Notes under the pieces: generated by a model
Seen by the model: the letters and a program-made list of their open reading frames with translations, nothing else
Told to the model about the DNA's origin: nothing
Databases searched by the model: none
Part shown: positions 26,774 to 36,600 of the stretch, one piece after another
Numbering within the stretch: the stretch's first letter is position 1
How the letters are laid out: every line of letters begins with the position of its first letter
Program-made: the position numbers and the translations under genes
Origin: Bacteroidales bacterium
Lineage (GTDB): Bacteria; Bacteroidota; Bacteroidia; Bacteroidales; UBA1402
Length of the DNA stretch: 64,000 nucleotides
Direction: 5' to 3'
Assembly (NCBI GenBank): GCA_021373135.1
Contig: JAJFTH010000010.1
Coordinates: 186,001-250,000, forward strand

Positions 26774-28456
26774 CTATTTTTTGTACGAACTATTATAAGC
26801 ATCAACGGCCTTTTTTACTGAACCGTACAAAAGCAGCAGATTCTTTGCCGAATCGTATTCCAGTTGCGTCTCCTGCATAATCATCCGGGTTCCTCTGTCA
26901 ATCAGTTTTTTATTGGTCAATTGCATATTGACCATTCGGTTTCCCTTTACCCTGCCCAACTTGATCATGGTTGCAGTAGTAATCATATTCAAAATCATCT
27001 TCTGAGCTGTGCCCGATTTCATCCGAGTACTTCCGGTCACAAATTCGGGCCCCACAACAGCTTCAATCGGAATATCCGCATATTGTGAAACGGGAGAATT
27101 CGGATTACAAGAGATAGATGCAGTCAGAATACCCTTTTCACGGCTATGCTTCAATGCTCCGATCACATAGGGCGTTGTTCCCGATGCGGCTATTCCGATA
27201 ACGGTATCTTTGGTATTAATCCGGTAATCAAGCAGTTCTTTCCAACTTTTCTCACTGTCGTCTTCCGCTCCTTCCACTGAATTTCTCAAAGCGAAATCTC
27301 CTCCGGCAATCAAACCTACGACCAGATCTTTCGGCATGCCGTAAGTAGGAGGAATTTCCGAAGCGTCCAAAACACCCAGCCTGCCGCTGGTTCCTGCACC
27401 CAAATAGAAAATTCGGCCTCCGCGTTTCATGCGCTCCACAATAGACTCTACTAAAACATTCAAAGCAGGAATGACTTTTTCCACAGCATCCGCTACTTTG
27501 TGATCCTCTTCGTTGATCCCCCTCAACAGCTCCAGCACCGAACGATTCTCCAAATTATCATGCATAGAAGCCATTTCCGTTACCTTCAAAAAAGTCTTAT
27601 CCGAATTTATTGCCTTATTTTTTTCATTGTAATACAGTATAAGTCCATCCATAGGATCCTGGATCACCTTTCCAAGTTTTACAGACAATTCCGAAGCAAC
27701 TTTTCGAAGTACTTCCGAAAAATAAAAACCTACGGAACCGGCTACATGAACAGTTAGATTCTGATAATCATACTGATATACATTTCGTTTGAAGAATTCC
27801 ACAAAACCGTCATAAACGATGGAATACACCTCGGGATCTGCCAGATTTTCTTTCAGGAAAATGGTAAAAGAGGCCAAAAAACGATTTGGAAAAGGCTTAT
27901 GGTAGATCGTATCCATAATTTGCGCTTCGGTTAAACCAAAACGCTTAAAGAACTTTTTCTTAAGCGTTTCGTTCAATTGATTCTTCAAACAATCCGCAAC
28001 CAATCGCCTACCAAGAGAAACGCCACCACCTTCGTCTCCAATAAGATAGCCCAATGGAGAAACACTCTTTGCAATCATCTTGCCATCATAATAACAAGAA
28101 TTGGACCCGGTACCCAGAATGCAGGCTATTCCCGGTTCATCTCCACACAGTGCTCTTGCTGCTTCTAACATATCGCTCTCCACTTCGATCTCGTCGAATT
28201 CAAAAACTCTAGAAAAGGCATTTCGAACCAATTGTTTCTGGACGTCGGTAGTACAACCGGCACCGTAAAAATGAATTTCAGAAAAATTATTAACACCCAG
28301 ACGAGGCAGCAAATCCGTACGTAAATGATTTTCTATTTCATATTCTGATTGGAAAAAAGGATTTATCCCGGATGTATAATAACGGCTGCATGCCTGACCA
28401 TCTTTCAAAAGAGCCCAGGATGTCTTGGTCGAACCACTGTCAGCTAATAATATCAT
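26774..28456 (-). CDS. murQ: MurNAc/GlcNAc kinase fused to N-acetylmuramic acid 6-phosphate etherase (MurK-MurQ)
   Basis: 560 residues made of two enzymes. The N-terminal half (1-280) is a BadF/BadG-type sugar kinase with ATP motif D6-S-G-S-T-K-T, FYGAGCTT, D95, LGTGSNS (114-120) and GDEGGG. The C-terminal half (about 290-555) is MurQ, a SIS-fold etherase, with GAGTSGRLGVLDASEIPPTYG (catalytic Glu), VEGAEDDSE (second catalytic Glu) and GSTRMKSGTAQK. Together they would phosphorylate MurNAc (or GlcNAc) and split MurNAc-6-phosphate into GlcNAc-6-phosphate and D-lactate. Tannerella forsythia encodes the two functions as separate genes. It follows an AmpG-like transporter gene by 82 nt. Cytoplasmic. 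Confidence 0.92.
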   Translation of the reverse strand: MILLADSGSTKTSWALLKDGQACSRYYTSGINPFFQSEYEIENHLRTDLLPRLGVNNFSEIHFYGAGCTTDVQKQLVRNAFSRVFEFDEIEVESDMLEAARALCGDEPGIACILGTGSNSCYYDGKMIAKSVSPLGYLIGDEGGGVSLGRRLVADCLKNQLNETLKKKFFKRFGLTEAQIMDTIYHKPFPNRFLASFTIFLKENLADPEVYSIVYDGFVEFFKRNVYQYDYQNLTVHVAGSVGFYFSEVLRKVASELSVKLGKVIQDPMDGLILYYNEKNKAINSDKTFLKVTEMASMHDNLENRSVLELLRGINEEDHKVADAVEKVIPALNVLVESIVERMKRGGRIFYLGAGTSGRLGVLDASEIPPTYGMPKDLVVGLIAGGDFALRNSVEGAEDDSEKSWKELLDYRINTKDTVIGIAASGTTPYVIGALKHSREKGILTASISCNPNSPVSQYADIPIEAVVGPEFVTGSTRMKSGTAQKMILNMITTATMIKLGRVKGNRMVNMQLTNKKLIDRGTRMIMQETQLEYDSAKNLLLLYGSVKKAVDAYNSSYKK

Positions 28457-28538
28457 TGTTTTAGTTTTTAAGTTTATTCAATTTAAATCAAAACCTTCTG
28501 AGAATGTAAATATCTCATATACAGCTATCTATACCCAT

Positions 28539-30407
28539 TTATTTCTCTTCTTTGGGCGTTGCTTTACCGTATTCCGGATCTATCTTAAGCAACATCACTG
28601 CAATAATCGGAATAATACTCGATATCATTGCCCATATGAAAAAATGGTTATAGCCCAACTTCTCCTGAAGCCATCCGGAAAACATTCCTGGAATCATCAT
28701 TCCCAATGCCATAAATCCGGTACAAAAGGCATAATGAGCCGTTTTGTGTTCTCCTTCAGAAAAATAAATCAGATACAGCATATACGCCGTAAATCCGAAT
28801 CCGTAACCGAACTGCTCGATAAACACACATGCATTGATGATCAGGAGATTGTGTGTTTGAGAAAAGCTGAGAAAAATGAAAACCACGATAGTGAGCAGCA
28901 TACTCAGTGTCATCGGCCAAATCCATTTTCTAAGTCCTCCTTTTGCTGCCGCAAATCCTCCGATAATGCCTCCCAACATCAGACCGAGAATTCCGATAGT
29001 ACCATACACCAATCCCACTTCGCCTGTGGAAAGTCCTAAGCCTCCGACTTCAAGGGAATCAAGCAGGAAGGGATTTATTAACTTTAAGACCTGTGCTTCC
29101 GAAAAACGGAATGTCAGCATAAAGAAAAGTGCTGTTGCAATGTGGGGCTTTTTGAAAAAAGAGTAAAATGTCATTCCGAATTCATTCAGAATTGAACTCA
29201 CCGTGACAGGTATACCGGTTTTATCGGATGTTGGCTTGGGCAAAACAATACGGTGGTAGAAGCTGAAGAAAACAAACATACCGGCCATCACAAAAAAGGT
29301 GATCGACCACGCAAAAGGTATATTTCCGGACGTGCCTTTGTAAGTTGCAGTAACGTTTCTTTTGAGTTTAGAATCAATTTGGAAAACAAGGTAGGCTGTT
29401 TTGTCCCAGTTTTTTTCATTAAACGACAAATGATCACCTTCTATCAGCGAAACACTTCGATTACCTTCGGTCATGAAGGTATTGAGTAATACGGATTTCC
29501 CCGCTTCCGGCTTTCGGGTCATTCGAACGGGAACAACAGCTATATTCCCGATTTCGTTCGATACGGCAACCTCGCGTTTTTCTCCGAAATTATTTTTGAG
29601 CCAATTACCTAACGGGGTGGATATGTTCTTTGACCAGAAACCTTCTCTGTCCTTTATTTTTTCTTTATCCGATTCTTTTTCGGCGGAAATAAAATGGTTA
29701 GCCTGATTGGCTGAGGAAACTTTTTTTATCATAGCCTGAACAGAATCTTTGGGCATTTTTGCCGCTGCAATCCGGATCGTATTTTTATCCGTTGCAAAAA
29801 CACGTTCAGCATTTACATCGGTTATCTGCAATTCTTTTATTTGAGGGGCTACCTGAACATATTTCGGGGAAACCTCTATCTTGAAATCAATGGGTTTGCT
29901 TCCGGTGTTACTTTCGATGAATCCGGCAAGGATAATCAACAATCCCTGCCCAATAATAGTGGCGACACGGTAGAAAGTACTACGGATCCCTACAAACTTG
30001 GCCTGCGTGTTTGTGTCGAGCGCAAGCATATAAAATCCGTCAGCAGCAATATCATGTGTAGCAGAGCTGAAAGCAAGCAGCCAAAAAAATGCCAGGGTCG
30101 CTTGAAAAAAGAACGGCAACGGAATAGTAAAGGCGATTCCGGCAAATCCAGCCCCGATAAATAACTGCATGGTGATAATCCACCAGCGTTTGGTCTTCAG
30201 CAAGTCGACGAACGGACTCCAAAAAGGTTTGATCACCCAAGGCAAATATAACCAACTTGTATATAAAGCTATATCCGTATTCGAAATACCCATTCTTTTG
30301 TACAGAATGACAGCAACCGTCATCACCGCCACATACGGTAAGCCTTCCGCCGAATAGAGCGTCGGAATCCATTTCCAGGGAGATTGACCTTTCATTGATT
30401 GGTTCAT
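28539..30407 (-). CDS. AmpG-like MFS transporter with a periplasmic insertion
   Basis: 622 residues, longer than the roughly 400-500 of ordinary AmpG/MFS carriers. Five membrane segments at the N-terminus (SAEGLPYVAVMTVAVILY, then YTSWLYLPWVIKPFWSPFVD, typical of AmpG) are followed by about 165 polar residues (about 185-350), then further membrane segments. If the N-terminus is inside, the insert faces the periplasm. AmpG imports GlcNAc-anhydro-MurNAc muropeptides, and related Bacteroidota carriers import MurNAc; its place directly before the MurK-MurQ fusion supports an amino-sugar cargo. It starts 6 nt after the DUF4922 gene. Confidence 0.85.
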   Translation of the reverse strand: MNQSMKGQSPWKWIPTLYSAEGLPYVAVMTVAVILYKRMGISNTDIALYTSWLYLPWVIKPFWSPFVDLLKTKRWWIITMQLFIGAGFAGIAFTIPLPFFFQATLAFFWLLAFSSATHDIAADGFYMLALDTNTQAKFVGIRSTFYRVATIIGQGLLIILAGFIESNTGSKPIDFKIEVSPKYVQVAPQIKELQITDVNAERVFATDKNTIRIAAAKMPKDSVQAMIKKVSSANQANHFISAEKESDKEKIKDREGFWSKNISTPLGNWLKNNFGEKREVAVSNEIGNIAVVPVRMTRKPEAGKSVLLNTFMTEGNRSVSLIEGDHLSFNEKNWDKTAYLVFQIDSKLKRNVTATYKGTSGNIPFAWSITFFVMAGMFVFFSFYHRIVLPKPTSDKTGIPVTVSSILNEFGMTFYSFFKKPHIATALFFMLTFRFSEAQVLKLINPFLLDSLEVGGLGLSTGEVGLVYGTIGILGLMLGGIIGGFAAAKGGLRKWIWPMTLSMLLTIVVFIFLSFSQTHNLLIINACVFIEQFGYGFGFTAYMLYLIYFSEGEHKTAHYAFCTGFMALGMMIPGMFSGWLQEKLGYNHFFIWAMISSIIPIIAVMLLKIDPEYGKATPKEEK

Positions 30408-30413
30408 AGGCTT

Positions 30414-31352
30414 TTAAGCGTTTAACTGATCCGCTATTTTTTGTAACGATGCTTTATCCAAGCAGACTTCCCATATAATTTTGCTTACATCCTCTTCTTT
30501 TATTTTATCGAAATCCTTTTCGAGAGGAGTGATAAATACACCACCCATATCCACAGAGGCGGGGCTAATCAAGATGTTATTCTCTCCCTCCTCAAAAAAG
30601 CATGACGGCCGATGTTTCACTCTGGGGAAAAAACACAGTTTGTACCGGTCTTGGCTATACCATACCAGTACGTTCATCATCGGCTCATATTCTCCAGTTT
30701 TAATTTCCAGAGCATCATCTATTTTGTTAAAATATTCATCGATCAATAAAATATCCTCCGACTCCATAATGAATGTACTACACGGATATTCCGCAAGCAG
30801 GCTGATCTGAATATTACTTTTTAAAACAATGTTTTCTTTTTTGAACGAGTCAAAATCCTTTTCCATCGGAAGAAAGCCCTTATTTCCAGCCTGAAAGTGT
30901 AAATGATCCGGTGCAGACGCACCGCATTTAGGACCGTTGTAGAAGAAAACATAATCTTGCAGGCTGTAGGCCAATTCAAGCATGTCGGTTATCTTTCCCT
31001 TTATTTGCTGAGGTTCGTGTTTGTAACCTGGGATAGTGAGATGTTTGGGAAATATCGGAAATGGATTCACTAAAACCAGATACTTTCCCATAAAATCAAT
31101 TCCTTTTTGTTGTTCCGGCAAATTGCCCGGGCAAAGAAAGCATTTGCGTTCCTGAATGGATTTGCTATCCACTTTGGCTGCAGAAGAAGTAATCCTTTTC
31201 GGATTAAACTGAACGATCATAGGGATGCTGTCAATCACGAATTTTTTGGTTTTTACAGTCCGCAAATTATCGTAGTTCACCTTTGCCAATTCCCATTCCT
31301 GCAATTGAGAATAACGCATTTTTTCAACTTCTTCAGCAAGTGTTGTTGCCAT
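30414..31352 (-). CDS. DUF4922 protein, HIT-like nucleotidyltransferase/phosphorylase fold
   Basis: 312 residues, soluble. C71-F-L-C74 (ERKCFLCPGNLP) is a likely metal-binding pair. NPFPIFPKHLTIP and D149-H-L-H-F-Q154 match the HIT-superfamily H-x-H-x-Q active site used by ATP adenylyltransferases, galactose-1-phosphate uridylyltransferases and GDP-L-galactose phosphorylase. The reaction is probably nucleotide-sugar phosphorolysis or nucleotidyl transfer; the substrate is unknown. It sits 13 nt after a glycosyltransferase gene and 6 nt before the AmpG-like gene, so it works with sugar metabolism. Confidence 0.8.
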   Translation of the reverse strand: MATTLAEEVEKMRYSQLQEWELAKVNYDNLRTVKTKKFVIDSIPMIVQFNPKRITSSAAKVDSKSIQERKCFLCPGNLPEQQKGIDFMGKYLVLVNPFPIFPKHLTIPGYKHEPQQIKGKITDMLELAYSLQDYVFFYNGPKCGASAPDHLHFQAGNKGFLPMEKDFDSFKKENIVLKSNIQISLLAEYPCSTFIMESEDILLIDEYFNKIDDALEIKTGEYEPMMNVLVWYSQDRYKLCFFPRVKHRPSCFFEEGENNILISPASVDMGGVFITPLEKDFDKIKEEDVSKIIWEVCLDKASLQKIADQLNA

Positions 31353-31365
31353 ATTCTTCTGCTAC

Positions 31366-32823
31366 TTATACTCGTTCTTGATTCAGTTTGATGCGGGCTT
31401 CAATTTCCCAGGTACGTATCCGGTCCTTGTAAGTGTTGTGCGAATTCATTTTCACAATGTCTAATGCCGCATCAGAATTATCTTCCCAACGGCGACACAA
31501 ATACAGTACCTCATAAATACGACCTATTTGATGCTCACGAGAGAAATACAATCCCAAGGCATAATCTTCTCCATAACTTGTATTTGGTACCCGAAATTTT
31601 CTCAGCATCGGTGTATAAAATGCGCGTGGCGCACCTAACCCATTGATACGAAGAGCATTATTCCTCCCATTTTCGGGTGTCCATTCCTTATGATCAATGA
31701 TTCCGGGAGGCAAGGTGTTCATATTGAAATCGGTCAGTTTATAAGTTCCCACCACCATCACACAGTTTTGCTCATAGAAGGCATCCACGATTTTTTGCAA
31801 AGTATGCTCGTCGGCATAGACATCGTCGCTGTCCAACTGAATGGCAAATTTTCCACACTCAGGATGTGCTACACCTTCGTTCCAACAGCCTCCAATGCCC
31901 AGATCATCGCTTTTTGGTATGACATGGATGAGTTTTTCGTCGGTAAAAGAATCAATAGCCTCTGATGTTCCATCCGTAGAAAAATTATCAATGATAATCA
32001 GGTTGAATTTAAAATTTGTTTTTTGCCGGATGACCGATTCTATGGCATCAGATATGGTCTTTACACGGTTTTTAACCGGAATAATGACTGAAGCTTCGTT
32101 TTCAAAGTCAAATTCATCAAACTTCACCGATTTGAATTCAGGTTTCAGATATGCACCGATTTCTTTCAGATGATCCGTGCACGCCGCTTCCATTTCAAGT
32201 TGAACAGCATGATTTTTCGGATCTACATAATCGAAAAGTTTTTCCCCGCTTTTGCGATTATCATCCTCCATCTCGGTGTAGAGGTATTCATTGATGTGAA
32301 CAATATCACCCTGTTGCGAAAGTTTCAATCTCAAATCATACAAACCGGCGTAAATGTAATTTTTGTTCATTGCATCCACGGCTTTTTGGAGCTTTCTGCT
32401 ATCAAATAACAAAACGGATCCGAAATTAAAATCATCTCTCAGGCTTCCTTTTTGGTAAGAAATCAATGGATTGTTCCTCTTCAATCCGTTTATAACCTGA
32501 TAATGGTCGGCATAGACCATTGCTGCCGATGAATCCGATGCTATTTGAGACATTCTCTCCATACCGAATGTCCCCATTTGTAATCTTGCATTTTTAGTAT
32601 AAATGAGTGAATATTCAGTATCTGAAAAAGAAGCTATTTTACGTACCGTATCGGTTGACCAAATATCCTGAATCCGGATGACCTCCACATCAAGATCTTT
32701 TCCACCTTCTTTTTTGTCCGAAAGAAGATAAATCCGACCGATTAATGTCGACTTACGCAACGACTCGATGGTTTCTTTGAGCTGCCGTGGCTCTCCTTGA
32801 GAAATAAAGCAATTGATTTTCAT
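31366..32823 (-). CDS. Family 2 glycosyltransferase with an N-terminal GT-A-like extension
   Basis: 485 residues, soluble. The catalytic GT-A domain lies in the second half: ASVIIPVKNRVKTISDAIESV (about 234-254), DNFSTDGTSEAI, and the metal motif QLDSDDVYADE. The first 230 residues (starting MKINCFISQGEPRQLKETI) look like a second, degenerate GT-A fold. Donor and acceptor unknown. It is the first gene of the minus-strand operon with DUF4922, the AmpG-like carrier and MurK-MurQ. A glycosyltransferase among catabolic genes is unusual and may point to a storage or exchange product. Confidence 0.82.
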   Translation of the reverse strand: MKINCFISQGEPRQLKETIESLRKSTLIGRIYLLSDKKEGGKDLDVEVIRIQDIWSTDTVRKIASFSDTEYSLIYTKNARLQMGTFGMERMSQIASDSSAAMVYADHYQVINGLKRNNPLISYQKGSLRDDFNFGSVLLFDSRKLQKAVDAMNKNYIYAGLYDLRLKLSQQGDIVHINEYLYTEMEDDNRKSGEKLFDYVDPKNHAVQLEMEAACTDHLKEIGAYLKPEFKSVKFDEFDFENEASVIIPVKNRVKTISDAIESVIRQKTNFKFNLIIIDNFSTDGTSEAIDSFTDEKLIHVIPKSDDLGIGGCWNEGVAHPECGKFAIQLDSDDVYADEHTLQKIVDAFYEQNCVMVVGTYKLTDFNMNTLPPGIIDHKEWTPENGRNNALRINGLGAPRAFYTPMLRKFRVPNTSYGEDYALGLYFSREHQIGRIYEVLYLCRRWEDNSDAALDIVKMNSHNTYKDRIRTWEIEARIKLNQERV

Positions 32824-33306
32824 TTTATGTTTTTCTATATTCTATGATTGTATCTGATTCCATTTATACCTTATTATAATTGAAGATATATGGCGACTCA
32901 GTTTCGACCGATAAAAACCTGATAAAAAAGTAAACAATTATCGAATAAAATTGTTTATAAAGTGAATATCTGCTTATTTCTTGGATTCAAACAACAATAT
33001 TGTTGCCGGAGCAGAAAACTATAAATTACTTTTTCTACAAATGTACTTTTTATTTATAATTGCATTTTATTTTATACTTAAAAAATCACATAAATTATGA
33101 AAGATGAACATATTTTAACTTATCATAACCTGTATCTTTCGACCGAACCTTTCGATATTTTTCCTATCGAACAAAATTTAAAAATGCAAATTAAATAAAT
33201 TTATGTATATAAATCATAATTTATGTAAATTATTGCAACAAAAAGCGAAAAAGAATTTGCTTGTTAGAAAAAAACCTTTAATTTCGCTGTGGTTCTTTTA
33301 ATATAA

Positions 33307-33561
33307 GAAACCGAATCATTAGCAAGCACTCACAAAAAAGCAATTCGTTCTTTGAAACTCTTTATACATCGCAGTTGTAGCGTTTTTATCGGCGTAACAA
33401 TTTGCAGTGATTTTGTTCATAGATGGGCGAAAAAAATCTAATACCTTAATTTCAGACAAGCATATTTCCATACAGTATACAGATTTTCCGGCTCATAAAG
33501 TGTTGGATATGATCTTCAAAAAAGATGAATTCAACAAAGACAACATTAAAATTGAATAACT
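33307..33561 (+). pseudogene. Possible remnant of an STN/FecR-like domain upstream of susC
   Basis: The 846-bp gap between the two divergent operons (32824-33669) contains an 84-codon open frame with no ATG at its head. Its end (ISDKHISIQYTDFPAHKVL, then DMIFKK and a stop) resembles the beta-alpha start of STN or FecR C-terminal domains found in TonB receptors and anti-sigma factors. It may be what is left of a regulator or receptor. A 33-codon frame at 33097-33198 begins with ATG but has no family features. The rest of the gap is very AT-rich and holds the promoters. Confidence 0.25.
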
Positions 33562-33597
33562 ATTTTTTTGAAAGAAATGATTTATAGCTTGCGCTTA

Positions 33598-33605
33598 GTT
33601 TTGTA
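33598..33605 (+). promoter_or_regulatory. Candidate promoter -7 element (TAGTTTTG) for the SusC operon
   Basis: TAnnTTTG match 65 nt upstream of the susC-like ATG. The nearest TTTG (33569-33572) is 25 nt away, longer than usual, so the promoter may need an activator. Confidence 0.4.
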
Positions 33606-33669
33606 AAATTCTTTTTATCATATAAGTCGTATTTCAATATATTATTCCCATTAAATCGAATCCATCAGT

Positions 33670-36600
33670 ATGAGAAAGTATTTTTTTCTACTCTTTTTAC
33701 TTGTATTTACAACTATATGTGCTGTTGCACAACAGTCGATCTCAGGAGTTGTCGTTGACGAAAACCAGGAACCCTTGATCGGAGTTTCTGTTAATGTCAA
33801 AGGTTCAACAACCGCGACAATTACCGACATGGACGGGAAATACAGATTTTCTTCCGTGCCCGCATCAACGACTATAGTATTCAGCTATGTCGGAATGAAG
33901 ACCCAGGAACAAAAAATCACTCCGTCAACATCCGTTCTCAACATTACGATGCAATCAAATGCACTTGCTATTGATGAAGTAGTTATAACGGCAATGGGTA
34001 TCCGGCAAGAAAAGAAACGGATGAACTTTGCCGTGCAAAGTGTAAACGCTGATAATCTGACAGAGAACAAGTCAGCCAACTTTGTAAATGCCTTACAGGG
34101 AAAAATTGCCGGCTTAAGCGTGACCAATTCGAGCGGATCGCCCAATTCTGGCACACAAGTGATCATACGTGGCATTTCATCGATTAATAACACTCAAAGC
34201 AACGAACCGCTATTCATCCTCGACGGAATGCCTTTAGCAGGCAAGGGTAGTTCAGCTGCCGACATCAATCCAAACGACATTGAAAACGTTACAGTGTTGA
34301 AAGGTGCTGCAGCTGCAGCACTTTACGGTCAGGATGCCGCCAATGGCGTGATCATGATTACCACTAAAAAAGGCAATGCCGGAAAAATCACCGCTACATT
34401 AAATGCAAGCGTACAATATGACAGCCCCACTCGCCTGCAGCAACTTCAAACAAGTTACATACCCGGCTCTCAGGGTTTTTATGTTGACCAAGCATTTGGT
34501 GGATGGGGGCCATTATTAAATGAAGGCGATAAAATTTATGACAATGTCAACAATTTCTTAAGAGATGGCCTTTATCAAAAATACGACCTTAGTCTGAGTG
34601 GTGGCAGTGACAAATTTCAAGCATATGCTTCTGCCAATTATTCAAAAAACGATGGTATTGTACCTAATGATTACCTGAACAAATTTGGTATCTTATTAAA
34701 AGCAACTTTTCAACCAATCAAAACACTTTCATTTAATATCTCGGTAAATATTCAGGAAAACACTTCCCGATCTTTTGACGCCACGGGAATGTCGGGTATC
34801 TACAACTTTCCAATCACCAGTGACATAACTGATTATGAACTTATCAACGGATATCCGCGATTTTCCTATTATAGTGATGGTGATGCCAAGAAACACTCTT
34901 CACCTTTGAGCCCTCTATATTCAAGGTATAAGGACAATGGCATCAACAAAAAACTAAGAAACATCCTGAATGGTTCCATTGAATGGAAGCCTGTCAGAAA
35001 TCTGAACATTACCGGTCGTGTCAGTTATGACACCAATGCATCATCTTACGATGGCTATACGGTTCCTCGTTTTGACGATTCAGTCATCTTACCTTACCTA
35101 TCAAAACCTGAGAACCCGGCAGAGAACGCTACTCCGGCAGAACTGCAGGAATATCAGAAAAATTTGGAGGCTTATTATGAGTTTCTTGAGGAATATGCCA
35201 ACACGCCCTATCTGTCAAGTAAAGATATTAAAGATATGGACATAGATTTATTGGGAACGTACAGCACATCTATGAGCAGAAGCGAATTGCTTTCGGCATC
35301 CGCTTTAGCAACCTATAAAATTGAATTAAACAATGATTTCAGCATTGATTTTTTGGCTGGAGCAGACTTAAAAATGGAGGAAGGCTTATCAACCTCCAAT
35401 TCCGGAAGAGACTTTATCATTCCTGGAACCTATAGCTTAAGCAACACAAACAGTGCCTATATTTTCCTCGGTGACCGCACGACAGAACACAGACAAAAAC
35501 GCATGTACGGTTATTTCGGTGAAATTCGCGGAGATTACAAGGGACTGGCTTCGCTGAGTGTTACCAGCCGATGGGACTGGTCTTCAACCATCCTCAAAAA
35601 TCCTTATTATTATCCATCAATCACCGGAGGTTTACTTTTCTCTGAATTGTTCGATCTGAGCAATGATGTATTCAGTTATGGAAAACTCCGTGGAAACTAT
35701 GCAGTAGTGGGTAAAGATGCCATCCCCTATTTATACGATCGTCGGTTTAAGCAATTTGCCACTTTTCCCGACAATGGTTACGGATTAGACCCAACATTGT
35801 CTTCCGCCGACAGAAACCTGGCACCCGAAATGTCGTATTCATGGGAAATCGGTGCTGACTTGCGCTTTTTTAATAACCGCACACGACTGGATATGGCATA
35901 TTATTCCGTAAAATCTGACAACCAAATTGTTACCGTGCGGGTATCCCCCACTTCGGGACATATATTACAAACACGAAACGAAGGAGCCATACGTAATCAG
36001 GGCATCGAATTTTCACTGGAACAAGACATCATCAAAAATCGGGAATTTTCGTGGACATCCATCCTGAACTTTGGTTTGAATCGCGGTACCGTCGTCAGTT
36101 TACCTGAAGATGTAGCTGAAATTACAGGAACACAATACGGTGACATTTACACCTCTGCATATTCCGGAGGTTCTACAACAGGTCTATCGGGTAAGGATTA
36201 CCTGCGTACGGATGAGGGGAAAATCATTGTCGGCTCGGATGGTTATCCAAAAATCGACCCGAACAAGAACAAATATATCGGAAACCGTGAACCGCTTTTC
36301 CATTCAGGAATAACCAACACATTCAAATACAAAAATCTGTTACTGTCCTTTTTATTTGAAGGACGCTTAGGTGGCGACGTGGTTAATGTAACCGGTCGCG
36401 GACTGATTTCCAACGGCCAAAGTAAAATGTTAGAACAATACCGTGGCAGGCAAATTGTGGTGGAAGGTGTTGTACAACAACCGGATGGTTCATACGAGCC
36501 CAACACAACACCGATTTCGCTCGACAATTCAACCATTATTAATTATTTTTATGCCGTAAGTTCGAACTTCGTGGAAGACGGTTCTTATATTCGCTTGAGT

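Noticed and set aside
28425..29039. Plus-strand open frame of 204 codons
   Set aside because: It is antisense to the AmpG-like transporter gene, whose codon pattern and protein motifs are clear; the plus-strand product is rich in His, Ser and Lys with no family features.
33097..33198. ATG-initiated 33-codon frame in the intergenic region before susC
   Set aside because: No ribosome-binding signal, no recognisable composition, and very AT-rich surroundings where such frames occur by chance.
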